From the NCBI GenBank assembly GCA_028023455.1, contig JAQFVV010000029.1:9971144-10035143 (forward strand): a stretch of 64,000 bases of DNA, in the 5' to 3' direction. The notes below the pieces were generated by a model. The model was given only the letters and a program-made list of their open reading frames with translations. It searched no databases and had not been told where the DNA came from. Within the stretch, counting starts at the first letter, position 1. Each line of letters opens with the position of its first letter. Positions 51,640 to 63,648 of this stretch are shown here, in pieces. This stretch comes from Epiperipatus broadwayi. Its lineage: Eukaryota; Onychophora; Udeonychophora; Euonychophora; Peripatidae. A program made the translations under genes and the position numbers.

Positions 51640-51930
51640 AGGAAATTATCATAGGAATTATTGGAATTGGGAAATTCTACATTTCTGATGATTCTCCTCT
51701 CGTTCATTCTTTTCCCCACAATCCATCCAGTTTGTCTTACAATGTCCTACAATATGTAGTCTTTTCATCTCTGTCAATAATTTTACCATCTTCTCTGATT
51801 TGTTCATAATTCTGTAATATCGTATATCTATTCTTACATTTTTTAAATTCTAATAGCTTTAAACAATTGTAGTTGGACATAGGAACCCCATATCTTCACT
51901 AGAACAGTTTTAATTTACTTTTCCAGCCAT
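51640..51930 (-). pseudogene. Possible LINE C-terminal scrap
   Basis: On the minus strand fragments such as REDGKIIDRDEK, MKRLHIVGH and NWMDCGEKNERE can be read in shifting frames. They resemble the end of LINE proteins (RL..GH..R). The match is weak and the sequence is heavily decayed. Confidence 0.3.
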
Positions 51931-52559
51931 CTCATTTGTACATTTAAATTCATATTTATAACAAAAATCCAATAACATTTTGTTTATAAGCAAAATGTAT
52001 GTACAAAAAATGTTATATGGATTACATATATTGTATACAATATTCAACAAATAGATATGAATGTATATAATTTATACAAATAGAACTATAGTGAAGATAA
52101 AACCAATCTATATAGTTATGGTGTGGAAATGTATAAATGAAGTTAAATTATATGTGTTACATATGTCTTACGTGAGAAGTGAAATGGATATTTCACAATG
52201 CATCCATAGTGAGAGAGGTTAGTTTGACTACTTTGCTGATGGACAGTTGCAATATGATAGACTAAGGTGAAAGATATACTGATAAAAACAAAAAAAAACT
52301 TGAAAATATACATTTTGTGGTAGTCTGGACATAGTATCTTTTACTAAATTTCCAGCTTGCTTATAAGTTAGCATTTTCTTATTAAAAATCTATAAAATCT
52401 CAAAGATTCTTTAAATATTGGAATAATTTGGTATAATAAAATAATAACTAGAATATTGATTATAATTATTTATTAGGAAAATTAGAAAATTGGTTTAAAA
52501 TATTGTAAATCCTAAAATATATAATAATTTTATTCTGATACAAAGATAATCATCATTCA

Positions 52560-52750
52560 GACAAGCACTGTACTTTTAATATTCAAATAGCGATGTTAAA
52601 TATTAGTAAAGTCTTGATTCAAGTCACTAGATAGAGACTTTTGTAGGTACAAAAAGTAAGACGGCCATTTTTATTTTTTCAGAAGTCTTTATCTTGTGAC
52701 TTGGATCAAGAGTTTACTAGTATTTAACATCATTAAGGTGCTTGTGTGGA
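52560..52750. mobile_element. Foldback element, about 140-190 bp
   Basis: The main arms are 52592-52643 and 52680-52732, from GATGTTAAATATTAGTAAAG to its near complement. Outside them CAAGCAC (52562) and GTGCTTG (52738) also pair, with one side carrying about 16 extra bases. The spacer contains AAGACGGCCATTTTTATT. No coding capacity. Confidence 0.7.
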
Positions 52751-53989
52751 GGAATAATTTTAATGAGTTGATTTATAATATTTTGCTTAAAAAATAAATT
52801 AATATTATGGGAAAATGCTTTTGATTTAAAAGAAAAATGTCAAAACTTAATTTTTCTAAAGTTGTTTAAAATAATTATTAGCATGTTTAGAAATTTTGTT
52901 AATCTAAGGAACAGCTTAAGGAATAAGTTTGAAGTAGATAGCAAAACTTGTTTGTTGATATATCAAAAATATGCACAAGTTTATTTCATCTACTATCAAG
53001 GAAATCCTTTCCTTTATACCTAATTTCAGCAATCTAAATTTTATTATGTAATGGCAATATTTCAATTATTCAACATCTTCAATGAAAATTTTTGAAGATT
53101 GTTCAATAATAAAAGCAATGCATTTACATATAATTTAAACCTTGCTGAAATTAAGTGAAAAGAGATAATGATTTGCTTAATAGGATATGCATTACACATA
53201 TGGGTGGGAATTAATACTAGTATGTTTTTCTGTTGTTATTTTTTGTATATATTTTAAAGAAATAAATAACAAGTAATAACTATTTTAATACACAAAAGCT
53301 TCTTTCGGTAACATTTTATCTTCATCAGTGTAAATGTATAAAATATGATTATTAATAAAAGTATTGCATATGCAGTGATATTTCGATATTGTTTTTTGAA
53401 TTACAGTTTGTTTTTTTATAACCATTATACTTATTGAAACAAAATGTCTTATACCATAGTACAATAAATGAGTAACTGTGATAAGAATATATGCATATTG
53501 TACATATACATATAGTATTCAATTATTAAAAAAAAAAAAAATTTTTTTTATTCTTTTATACATACAGAGATTTATATGTATGAATAAGCAGTTCTTTCTT
53601 TTTATGATTTATTATATAATATTTTTTTTTATTAAATAATATGTGTTAAATTTATTTAATTTTCATTTTGTTAAAAGAGAGTAAATCAGAAAGGTGTAAA
53701 ATAAAACTGTTAGATTAGGAGATAAAAATTGTACACGTGTGAAACAATGAATAGATCGGTACAAACACAAAGATGCTTTTACACTTATTTCTGATGGCTA
53801 TAGATTCCAGCTTTGTTGTTATCTGTATCTTAAAATTATTTTTACAAAAGAGGTGCTTTGATGTAGAAATGATAGCGATCAATTATAAGTCGTCATTGAT
53901 TGTGACCGTCAAACTTGTGAAGCTTTGATTTTTTTTTAAGATTTCCAGATGTTTTTCGCGATATAAACGATTAAAACAATTTTTTTAGG
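52751..53989. other. Intron 5 sequence, nothing recognised
   Basis: About 1.2 kb of AT-rich sequence with A and T runs near 53528-53550. No feature recognised. Confidence 0.4.
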
Positions 53990-54113
53990 CAGTCAGTCTA
54001 AATTTTTTTTTAGAGAGATGAAGAGACAGTCATAAATTTTTTAAGAGATGAAGCAATTAGTCTTAAAATTATTTAAAGAGATGATCGGTTAGTCATAAAA
54101 TCTTTTTTTTTAA
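53990..54113. repeat. Degenerate tandem repeat, about 33-bp period
   Basis: Four units of the type AGAGATGAAGxxACAGTCATAAATTTTT follow each other, each ending in a T-rich run (for example AAGAGATGAAGCAATTAGTC and AAGAGATGATCGGTTAGTC). It is a minisatellite in NDH-2 intron 5. Confidence 0.75.
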
Positions 54114-56329
54114 AAAAGAGAGTGAACGCTTTATTTTTTTTCTCTCACTCTTGGAAAGTTGAAAAAACAAGAGCAAATGAAAGGTGCGTTTATATAAAAC
54201 AAACCAGCAATATTAAAGGAGAAAAGAGAAATGGAACAAGATTGAATTTATAAGAAGTTAGTCCTAATTATATAAAAAATGATATTAACATATTTAGCTC
54301 TGCATAATACTATGCTTTTGCATTGCTAAACCATTGGTCTACTTCCTGATTTATACAGAAGGAGTCAAAATCGCTGATCTATCTATGAAGTCATGTATCC
54401 AGTACTAACCAACAAAATGAAAGATTTTGAGGCCAAACACACAAGCTATATGGAATGCTTGGTTTCTAATTCCTGGCTTATGAAAAGTTCATTACCTTCA
54501 AATGAATGGAGAACAGGAAATAGGATGAAAAGAAAATTTATAACAGCCGTGTAGAACCAAGTTTGAAGCCATAAAACAAATTTTTGTTGATTTACCTCAA
54601 TCATCTAAAGTGTCAACAGCAAGTATTTTTTAAAAAAGAAAGAGACAAGCAAATCCACCGGTACCTACTTATTCAAAGGACTTATAATAATTTTTTTTTA
54701 AATGGTAGAAGGAAGCCAACCAACAGTGAATAATAATGGAATTGAAGAAAAGAAAGCAAGTCAATTGATTCAGCATTATCTTAAAAGTATCTGCAATAAC
54801 TTTCTTTTTTTTTGTTGTCGTTGTTGTTAGTGAGCAAAGACAAGCAGTCTGAAAATTCAAACTCAGGACATTAATAAGAAGTAAAAAATAGACGGGTAAA
54901 TATGAACTTTCTTTAAACGATTTTATTCTTTTACTTATTAAAAGTAAACATTAATTTACTGGTCAAAGCAATTTTCTTTTTGATACAGAAACATTAAAGA
55001 CTTGTTTATCTATAGTTATTTGCAATATCTCACAACATAGCACAAACATAATTTAAATCTTTAAACTTAAATTTTTCATTATTTTTTTTATTATATTATA
55101 TATTGTAATGTTGAAATGTTTTTTTTTTAAAATTGTTCTTCAGTTGTTAATGATAATGAGCAACCTATAGATATATGCATTTATAATGTTTTTTATTTTT
55201 ATTTTATCTTGTTGCATATTAAAGATTAATATATGTATTTTATTTTCTCTCGCTATAAGGTTGCAAAAGAAAGAGATATTTTTATATATGTAATTTTTGG
55301 GTATATATTTAAACATATATGTTAACATTACCGAATGCGTGAATGTATAACTGCTTAACCAAACACATCAAAGAATAGGTTATATATGATTAGTTTAAAA
55401 TGGTAAATTAAAAAGTAGGGCATTACATTTGAATGGAAATGAAATGACATATACAAGTATCACCTGAAATATATTTTATGATATGATGAGTAAGAAAAGT
55501 CTTAAATAAGCATTTATAGAATATGTATTTTTTTTAATATTGATTTAAGTCAGCTTATTTTGAGATATCAAGAAAAGTGACAAACCTATATATTAAGTTT
55601 ATTTGCTTATACTTATATAAAATTTTATATTAATTTTTGTATTAAATTAATATGGTAATAAGCCATTTATTTAATTGTCGATTTAACTTTAAAGAAGAAA
55701 GAAAGAGTAGTAGTGTTAATAAAATATAATTATATATCTTAATTGGTTTCCGAGTTATTATTAAGAATATTGTGTTTTTTTTTTTCTTTTATCTTAATTC
55801 TATCATTTTAATTCAGTATCATTGCTCGCAGTTATTAAGTATTACGATTCATATATATTGAGCAATCACTTGCAAATATTAAGCGTCCGCAAAATAATAG
55901 GTAAACTAGAATGTTGATATTTAGGTATTTAAGGATTATGCTTTAGAATAGCCAAATTTTGATAATTATAGTTCAACATAGAAAGCTAAAATTGTGTTGT
56001 GTCCATGAATTTAGATCATCCTCATCAAAGATGGATATCATGTTATTAGTTAAAAATGTTTCAAATAATACTATATAAAAGTTATGATCGCCATCAATCA
56101 TCATTAATAAATTATAATCATTAAATTTAACGTTTAGCGTAATGAATATATTTTAGTAAATAGGGGTTTATATAAAATTGAATATTATGCAAAGAGATTC
56201 ATGATGATCAATCATCACCATTAGTATTATTAAATCCCAGTATGAAATAGGATAATTTTAATAGATGCCTATAAGTTTATAAAGATGAATTTATTGTTGT
56301 GAGTTTATTGATAAGCCATGGCTGGTATC
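54114..56329. other. Intron 5 sequence, nothing recognised
   Basis: About 2.2 kb of AT-rich sequence without recognised features. Confidence 0.4.
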
Positions 56330-56425
56330 ATCATCACCATTATAATCATTATTATGACATTACTATTATTGTCATTATTATGATATTATTATCATCATCA
56401 TCATTATTACCTTTATTGTGATAAA
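56330..56425. repeat. ATT/ATC trinucleotide-rich low-complexity stretch
   Basis: Mixed TCA, TTA and TCATCATCATCATTATTA repeats. RTE LINEs often end in such a tail, but no LINE sequence was recognised next to it. Confidence 0.7.
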
Positions 56426-57179
56426 TAATTTATTTAAATGGCCATCAATATCAATAATGGTCTTCACATGATTGTTTAGAAGCCATTAATAGGATTATAC
56501 ATGTCTGTTCATCAATATACGCTAATGAGCTAGCAATGTCTATAAGAATCTTTGATCTATAGTATAAACTTTGGTAATATTGGGATCTTGTAATTTTATC
56601 AATATAGATAAAATGTAAGAATGTCATTTTGTTCAATAGTCATCCAAGTCATGTGTAATAAATATGTACTGAATGAGTTTGAACTCAAGTACACTATAAA
56701 TAGATACTTATCTGGATTGAAAACAATCTAGTGGCGCTCATGGGAAAACACATGTACTTAGCTAAACTGAATAAAGAGTGATATCATCCCTTTCCAACTT
56801 CATAATAAGATCGGAAGATTAGTTTTATAAAATATATTTTTTTATAAGTTGTCATGAATAGCACCAGTGTGTGCATATGACCATGAATGGTCTTATATAT
56901 TTGGAAAGAAGGATAGAAGGATTCTTTGTTAGAAGAATCTAGTATTGGAGATAAGCATAAGGCACTCCAGGAATCTCACAGTGGGTACTTTTATTCAGTT
57001 GCTATGTTTAATATTATTTTTATTAGATGACAATGTCCAGTATGTTTTACTGTTTAAATGACTGCCCCAATATATAAATAAATACCAAGAATCTTTAATG
57101 CTAATATTTTCTTTGTCTATGCTATGATGAATTGAAATAGCTACAAATTATAGTTACAAATACAGATCTTTTATATTAA

Positions 57180-57312
57180 TTTAATATTACAAATACATAT
57201 TTATATTAATTGATAAATATTGTTACAAATGGCAATTGATAAATAATTGTTACAAATGACAGGTGTATGGTTTGTAACAATCAATTGATTTATTTAAATT
57301 GTTACAATATAT
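57180..57312. repeat. Short tandem and inverted TTACAA repeats
   Basis: TTGATAAATAATTGTTACAAA and similar units recur, and the complement TTTGTAACAATCAATTGATT follows at about 57270. A small imperfect stem of about 20 bp. Origin unknown. Confidence 0.45.
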
Positions 57313-58397
57313 ATATTTAACATATATAAAAGAAAAACTGTATACACACAAAAATTATATAAACATTAAAATAAAATTTAGATTGACTGAAGTATTAATA
57401 AAATTGATATTTTATTATTTTGGCATATAAAAATATTGCTCAAGAGTTCATAAGAAATTCAAGAGTCGGAAGTGATAGGTCTGATTATGATCTATGGACC
57501 TAAAAAGTCTTTGATAAATAATTTATTTCTGATTCTGACCAAAATAAAGCTGAATTATTTAATATTATAAAGAAAGAAAACACTTATAGAAAGGAAACAA
57601 AAGAAGATGTTTTGGATTTCCTGTACATATAATTATAAAAGTTACTTTGGTTAAAAACTTAATTAAAAAAATTATTCATGACCTTAATCAAAAGAATGTA
57701 AAGCTATATTGTTTTTGATTAATTCAAGCTAAAGAAAAACAATATTGTATTATCGTTATAATCTTTATTTTATTAACGATAAAAAAAGTATTTAGTATTT
57801 TAATTTATTTGTTTATTAGTCTGGGAATTCCTTAGCATGTTACTATAAATACTGAGGTATATATCAGTAGAAACTCTAGAAATCAAGAATAGTTCTGTTT
57901 CAAATAGGACTATGTTGTTGAAGTTTGGGCTGCTACAGAAATGCATACTATTATTGCTCTGTTTAGTGCATGCATGCCTATATGTTTCAGTTACTGCCTG
58001 TTGTAGATAACCATGATATAGAATTTAAATGGGAATTGAAGGTGTCATCATTTGTCGTGTCTGTACACATGACCATAATATTTTTGCATAGCTATCTATA
58101 TATGAAGTTGATCTATTTATATATAAATAGATACCAGAAATTACTATTGATAGAAGAATCCAGTATACATATTGTTTATATATAAAGCTTTACATGTAGA
58201 CATATAAATGAAAGAAAGCTATCATTAGAGAAGAATTTAGTAGTGTATATGTATGCTATGCATGTTGTTTAAAATATTAATTCAAGTATTTCTCAATAAT
58301 GAAAGAAGAAAAATCTGCCTATCTGTATAAAAAGATTATTTCACATATAGTAACTTTAATAACTTTGTATAAATACCCAATGTCTTTACTGCCATTA

Positions 58398-58538
58398 AAT
58401 AATAAATAGTAGTCAAGCATTGTTAGCCGAGAGGTCATCGCAACCGCCTTGCAAGCAAGTAGTTGGTTGCAGACAGTTGTGGGTTTGCGTCCCGGCCGAT
58501 GCTATGACATATGAAAAAAATAATAATAATAAATAGTA
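58398..58538 (+). mobile_element. Short tRNA-derived SINE (SINE-C) with 14-bp target-site duplication
   Basis: AATAATAAATAGTA at 58398-58411 and 58525-58538 flanks the insert. It starts GTCAAGCATTGTTAGCCGAG (A box TTAGCCGAGAGG), has a B box-like GGGTTTGCGTCCC, and ends TGACATATGAAAAAAATAAT. The start and tail match the 19.3-kb copy, but the middle is about 12 bases longer and differs, like a Ser/Leu-type tRNA with a long variable arm. Confidence 0.82.
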
Positions 58539-61413
58539 ATTAGATCTCAAAAATAATCTTTGTTCTTGAATTTTTCTTATACATAGAATTATATATTATT
58601 AAAATAATTCAGACTATAATTTTAAAGCAAATTTTATAATTTTATTGAAATATTTTTATATTTCTAAATATAAACATGTGTTTGCATATATGTATGTTTG
58701 TACTCGATCATTTATATATATATATGTAAACCAGATGGTGATATAATTTAAATAATAATATATTTTTGTTTTTCATCTATATGTATCGAATCAGTATCAG
58801 ATCTAATAATCTATTTTTTGCTTCTGGACTTTAATGACCTGACATTTTTTATTATTAATAAACTCGCTAATAAAATTATTAATCTTTTTTTTTAAATTAT
58901 TACAATAAATTCATTTAAATTCTAGATTAAATATTTTGACTATTTTACTTATACACACATATTTGGTAGACCCTCTTGTTATCTAAGAAGCTAGTACTGA
59001 TCAATATGAGTTTGGTATATGTATGGATTCTATATACTTTTCTTTAAAATTATATAGATGGTATCTAGGGATTAAGAGTTATAAAATAACTGAAAATCCC
59101 TAATAATCACCTTTAACTTATACACATTTCTGTAACATTAAATATCATTAGTTTATTTATGGCCAATAAACTCATGGTACCCCATGGCTCTGGGCTGAGA
59201 TGATGTTTCTTTTACTGTTATGAGTGATTGGTCATCATAAGACATGATGCTGAGCATCATTAGATGTCATTTAGTTACATGAACATTTTGTTATATGTGA
59301 TTAATTCATTTGTTTCATGTGTTTCATTTTGTTACAATATATGTTATATTTACATCAAAATGTAATATTGTTATGCATTTATATAAGAACTATATTGAAT
59401 ATTAATGACAATTCAGGAAAGAAAATGTTTCAAAAATAAAAAATGTTCATTTTGAATCACCTAGATAAAATTATGATTAAATAGTGATTTGATTGAAATT
59501 AAAAATGATAGGAGCAAGAATTTTTTTATTTATTTGGAAAGTCAATATGGTAATATGTAAAAAAGACAAAAAAATATTCAAATGGAAATTTTAAGTTATA
59601 TATTTCGTTTAAATGTAATGAGTCAAAATAATTTCTTTTTAAAATCAGGTTACATAAATATATATATAAAAAGGATGAAAGGTAATTTGAGGAAGCAAAT
59701 AGTCTTTGATAAACAGAAGGAAAATGTTAATGAATTTTAAAATAAATATTTTGAAACATATTAAGTCAATAATATATTATTTTTTAAATAAGAGATAGAA
59801 ACCATTAATCACATTAAAAATTATAGATTTAAACTTAAGTTTCAACTGAAAACACCAAAGTAATGACAGCCAGAAATATATTGAGATGGGATGGTAGTAT
59901 AGAAAAAAAAAGATCAGATTTAATATATAGTGAAAAAATCTAATGGGGGAAGGGGACTGTCAAAGAGTATGTTAAAGCAAATAAATGAGATCAAAGTTCT
60001 GAAAAGATTGAGTATAAATAATTGGTCTGAAATAATATGCATTAATTGAATGCTACTGTTGATAAGAATATACTATAATACATCATAAAATATGAAAGAA
60101 GTAAATAAAAATCTAGAAAAGTTTTCATTGTAGTTGAAAATTCTGGACATGATCAGTAATTTTTCTTATTATTATTTTTAAAAAAAACCCACCATTGGTC
60201 ATAATATAACTATAAAATACAGAACAATTTTACAATTATGTCTATGGATTCCATATTGGATATTTTTAAGAATATGGATTGGAAACAAAGAACAGTAGTT
60301 ATGCAATTTATATAGTTCAGAGCATTTTTTACTCAAAAATGTTTAGTTTTGAAATATTTTTTGTATTGTTCAACTTTTATTGAGGATTCTGAAAGAATAT
60401 TGTGCAATATGGCAAAGAATTTGAGTTTGTATGGCAACGTTTACATATAATAATACTGCGTATAATAAATCATTTTATTGAAGTAATAAATAATAAAAGT
60501 TTGAGATACTAATGTGAAACCAAAGTTATAAAAATAGATGAAAAAATGTAAGCTTAAATGGGACAAAAATGTATAGATTATTTATAAATATTTAGGAGTT
60601 GATAAAGTGATTATGTTAGACTTTGATAAAGAAAAAATATTTTATGAACTTTGGGGGTAGTTTTTTGTTTATGTAGAAATTTGGAATATGAATATGAAGA
60701 AAATTGGATATAAGTTAGAAAAAAATAAAAATATACAAATACTGTGAAGAATTGATAAGGAAAGAATTTAATATAGTATGAAATGGTAGAGAATCAGATA
60801 GGTCTATTAAGGATATTTTGGAGGGATTGTACTAATGAAAGTAACACAGTAAGTGTAATTACATAATCTTAAATAGAAGTACAGTATATACTTTTATGCT
60901 TCTCCTTTACTTTCTTTGCATATATTCATATATAGATTGCTTATAATAACTTCTTTCAGAAGACTGCTGGACAGTCTAAACTGTCAGGAAAATAAAGAAA
61001 TTTTATTAAGAAAATTTGTTTGCATTGAAGTGTATATGAAAGAAATTCTTATAAGCAATAATCTTAAATAATTAGCATTGTTGTATATTTGAAGAAAACC
61101 CTGGTAGGTAGATATAAGACCTGTGCTTTGGTGAATAACTATTAATATTTTTTTGAGAATTGTAAGACATTTTTGTATATTAATGTATTTCATGTAAAAA
61201 AATTTCACTCACACATGAGAAAGCATTACTAAAAACTATTATATTTTAAAGTATTTGTTTTTGAAGTACTTTAATATAAATAAGATCTCTACTTTTCTTG
61301 TTTCTTAAAGGTAAGTAAAAAGTTACGGTAAAATATAAGTTTTATGCCACCGTATATTTGTTATTTATAAGATTAATGCATCTCATTTTTTTTTTTTCTT
61401 TTTTTTACTTTAG
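58539..61413. other. Last part of intron 5, nothing recognised
   Basis: About 2.9 kb of AT-rich sequence. It ends in a long T-rich tract and the acceptor ACTTTAG of NDH-2 exon 6. Confidence 0.4.
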
Positions 61414-61544
61414 AGGTAACAAAAGATAGTATAAAATTAAACTCTGGAGAAGTGATCCCTTGTGGACTTGTAGTTTGGAGTACAGGATTAGCTCCCAGAG
61501 AATTTACCAAAAAACTTAATGTTAAGAAAACAAAACAGGGTCAG
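61414..61544 (+). CDS. NDH2: NDH-2 exon 6 (last exon in the window)
   Basis: A long pyrimidine tract and ACTTTAG precede it, and GTACTG follows at 61545. It completes Glu287 and reads VTKDSIKLNSGEVIPCGLVVWSTGLAPREF. LVVWSTGLAPR (residues 305-315) is the family's strand before the second FAD motif. The exon ends TKQGQ at residue 330. The FAD-contacting GD motif and the C-terminal amphipathic helices are not in the window. It is 19.3 kb from the previous exon, but the sequence continues the family alignment with no gap. Confidence 0.93.
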
Positions 61545-62668
61545 GTACTGAAATTTTTATACTGCATTATTTTTTGATTACTGCTGTTTAACTATGGTTA
61601 TTTGTTCTATTATCTCATTTCCATTATTTTTTCTTCCACTATTGTTTTAGACTATATAAAACTAGTTAATCTTAAGAGATGATCTCTTGTGAAAAAAATC
61701 TTTGCAAATTTTTAAGCCATAGATTACTTATGAATCTTATTCCAGAAATTCAGTCACTTTGAATTAAGAACAAGAATCTTACCTCCATGATGGTCCAATA
61801 GGTTGAATAATGCAGATGTGATACTTATGAATATCAGTAAAAGATGGATATTCAGACTAAGAGCTTTTAACAAAAAAAAGAAGAAACAGAATTTAAAAAA
61901 ATCATACTTAATTAAAAGGCAATAGTTCAAAGAGAGACAAGACAATATATAGTCAGCACCAAGTTATAAAAAGAAAAACCCAAAGAATTTAAATTGCAGT
62001 ATTACAAATATTATAGCCTATGAAATCTTTAGTAGCCAAAAAAAAATAATAATTATAAATTTTATCTAATCTTATTTCCTTCATTAGTGGAGATGAATTT
62101 CAAATGAAATAGAAATACATACTCATAAGATGGGGAAAAAGTTACATAATTTTATACTCATTCATCTTGGCCTCTTCATCTCAATAATGAAGCAGTAATT
62201 CTATAGATGTGCTTGAAACTATTTCTCAAAAAAAAAAAAGATTAACAAGTTATTTTTTTGTAAAAAATAAATATCCCCTGATATATTTATGGATTCAAAA
62301 TAGGTTTAGGAGCAATATTAAGGATATATATTGTAAAGATCAGATTAAGCATATTTCAATGATTTACATTTATTTTTACTTATATAACTTGTACAGGCGC
62401 CATTGACTTTAACTATCATGAAATAAAACAATATATGCATATTTTAAACATTTTATTTTCCCAAATAATAATGACCACCACATACAATCCCTATTTGTAA
62501 TATCTGGCTAATCACGAAAAACAAGTTATTCCTGATGAATGAATGTAGACCTTACAATATTACATTTAAAGAAATTAACAAATCATATAACAATAGTTTG
62601 ATTGCAAAAAATATAATTATTAATTGATATATAACTTATTTTTCTTTTAATCTTCATATTGTTTTATT
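61545..62668. other. Intron 6 start, nothing recognised
   Basis: Begins with the donor GTACTG of NDH-2 exon 6. AT-rich, with no other feature recognised. Confidence 0.45.
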
Positions 62669-63052
62669 TCATATCACACGACTCAATTTTTAAACTTGTC
62701 AATAAAAATAAAAAAAAGAGCTCTGCTAAATTTGCTCTAACAAGCTTTATTGATAAATGCCAGCTAAACAAAGCATTTAAAAATCTATCTTGAAAGCCAC
62801 TTCCTAACCTCTGACCAATGGTTTCATATTTTGGCACTTGAGACACTAGGATAGTTTCAGACACTAGATCTACCCTAGTATCTCACTGAGGAGTGCCAAA
62901 ACATGAAATCATTGGCTTGAGGTTAGGGAGTGGCTTTCAAGATAGATTTTTAAATGCTTTGTTTAGCTGGCATTTATCAATAAAGCTTGTTAGAGCAAAT
63001 TAGCAGAGCTCTTTATTTTTTATTTACAAGCTTAAAAATAGTCATGTGATAT
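62669..63052. mobile_element. Repeat family E inverted pair, about 385 bp
   Basis: The arms are about 62669-62854 and 62870-63052, from CATATCACACGACTCAATTT to its near complement, with AGAGCTCTGCTAA and GCATTTATCAATAAAGCTTG inside the arms and a 15-base spacer. A third copy of the same unit lies at 63276-63455 in the orientation of the right arm. The short open frame over the left arm is not a gene. Confidence 0.82.
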
Positions 63053-63275
63053 ATGATTTTGACTTTTTTTGACTATTTATAGTATTTGCTTTAAAGTATT
63101 AAGCAATGTTATATTGCTAAGGCTTATTAATATATGGTTTGACTGAAGATCTCTCAGCTCCATATAGCTATTTAAGTTAGATAGCTGGATTTGAAGACAT
63201 TTAGGTATCTAAAAATTTCCTATTTTCTACTTAATAGTTAACTTTCAGATAAATGCTGGCTTTGGCTTAGTATTT

Positions 63276-63455
63276 TTAGATTTAGTGTCTGAAACTACTC
63301 TAGCGCCGTACTGAGGAGTGCCAACGCATGAAACCATTGGTCTGGGGTTAAGGAGTGGCTTTCAATATAGAAGTTTTTTAAATGCTTTGTTTAGCTGGCA
63401 TTTATTAATAAATCTTGTTAGAGCAAATTAGCAGAGCTCTTTTTATTTACAAAAA
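63276..63455 (+). repeat. Repeat family E, single copy
   Basis: GTGTCTGAAACTACTCTAGC, then ACTGAGGAGTGCCAACGCAT, TTTGTTTAGCTGGCATTTAT and AGCAGAGCTCTTTTTATTTA, collinear with 62845-63025. It lacks an inverted partner. About 220 bases of unrecognised sequence separate it from the inverted pair. Confidence 0.8.
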
Positions 63456-63574
63456 AGTTCTTTGGGTCATATTTTCTAAAGATAAAACACAATTTGTAGT
63501 TAGTGAGGATAACCTTAACAAAATATTATGTAGTTCTAATAAAACGATGAACAATAAACTTAAATATAACTGAA

Positions 63575-63648
63575 ACAATGAAAATAGGTGAGAAAATAAG
63601 AAAAACTAAATACAATGAAAATAGGTGAGAAAATAAGAAAAACTAAAT
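63575..63648. repeat. Perfect 37-bp tandem duplication
   Basis: The unit starting ACAATGAAAATAGGTGAG is present twice without a mismatch (63575-63611, 63612-63648), which points to a recent event. Confidence 0.92.

Larger units (their letters stand above)
13773..61544 (+). other. NDH2: NDH-2 gene locus (six exons seen, 3' end outside window)
   Basis: Exons at 13773-13800 (candidate), 21360-21627, 36441-36672, 40767-40937, 41940-42099 and 61414-61544 give 990 coding bases, 330 codons, with every phase matching and no stop. Introns are about 7.6, 14.8, 4.1, 1.0 and 19.3 kb, and a sixth starts with GTACTG at 61545. Type II NADH:quinone oxidoreductases are usually about 450-550 residues, so the C-terminal third, including the second FAD motif and membrane-anchoring helices, lies to the right of the window. 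The enzyme passes electrons from NADH via FAD to ubiquinone at a mitochondrial inner-membrane face without proton pumping, bypassing complex I. The introns are packed with foldback SINEs and LINE remnants. Confidence 0.9.
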
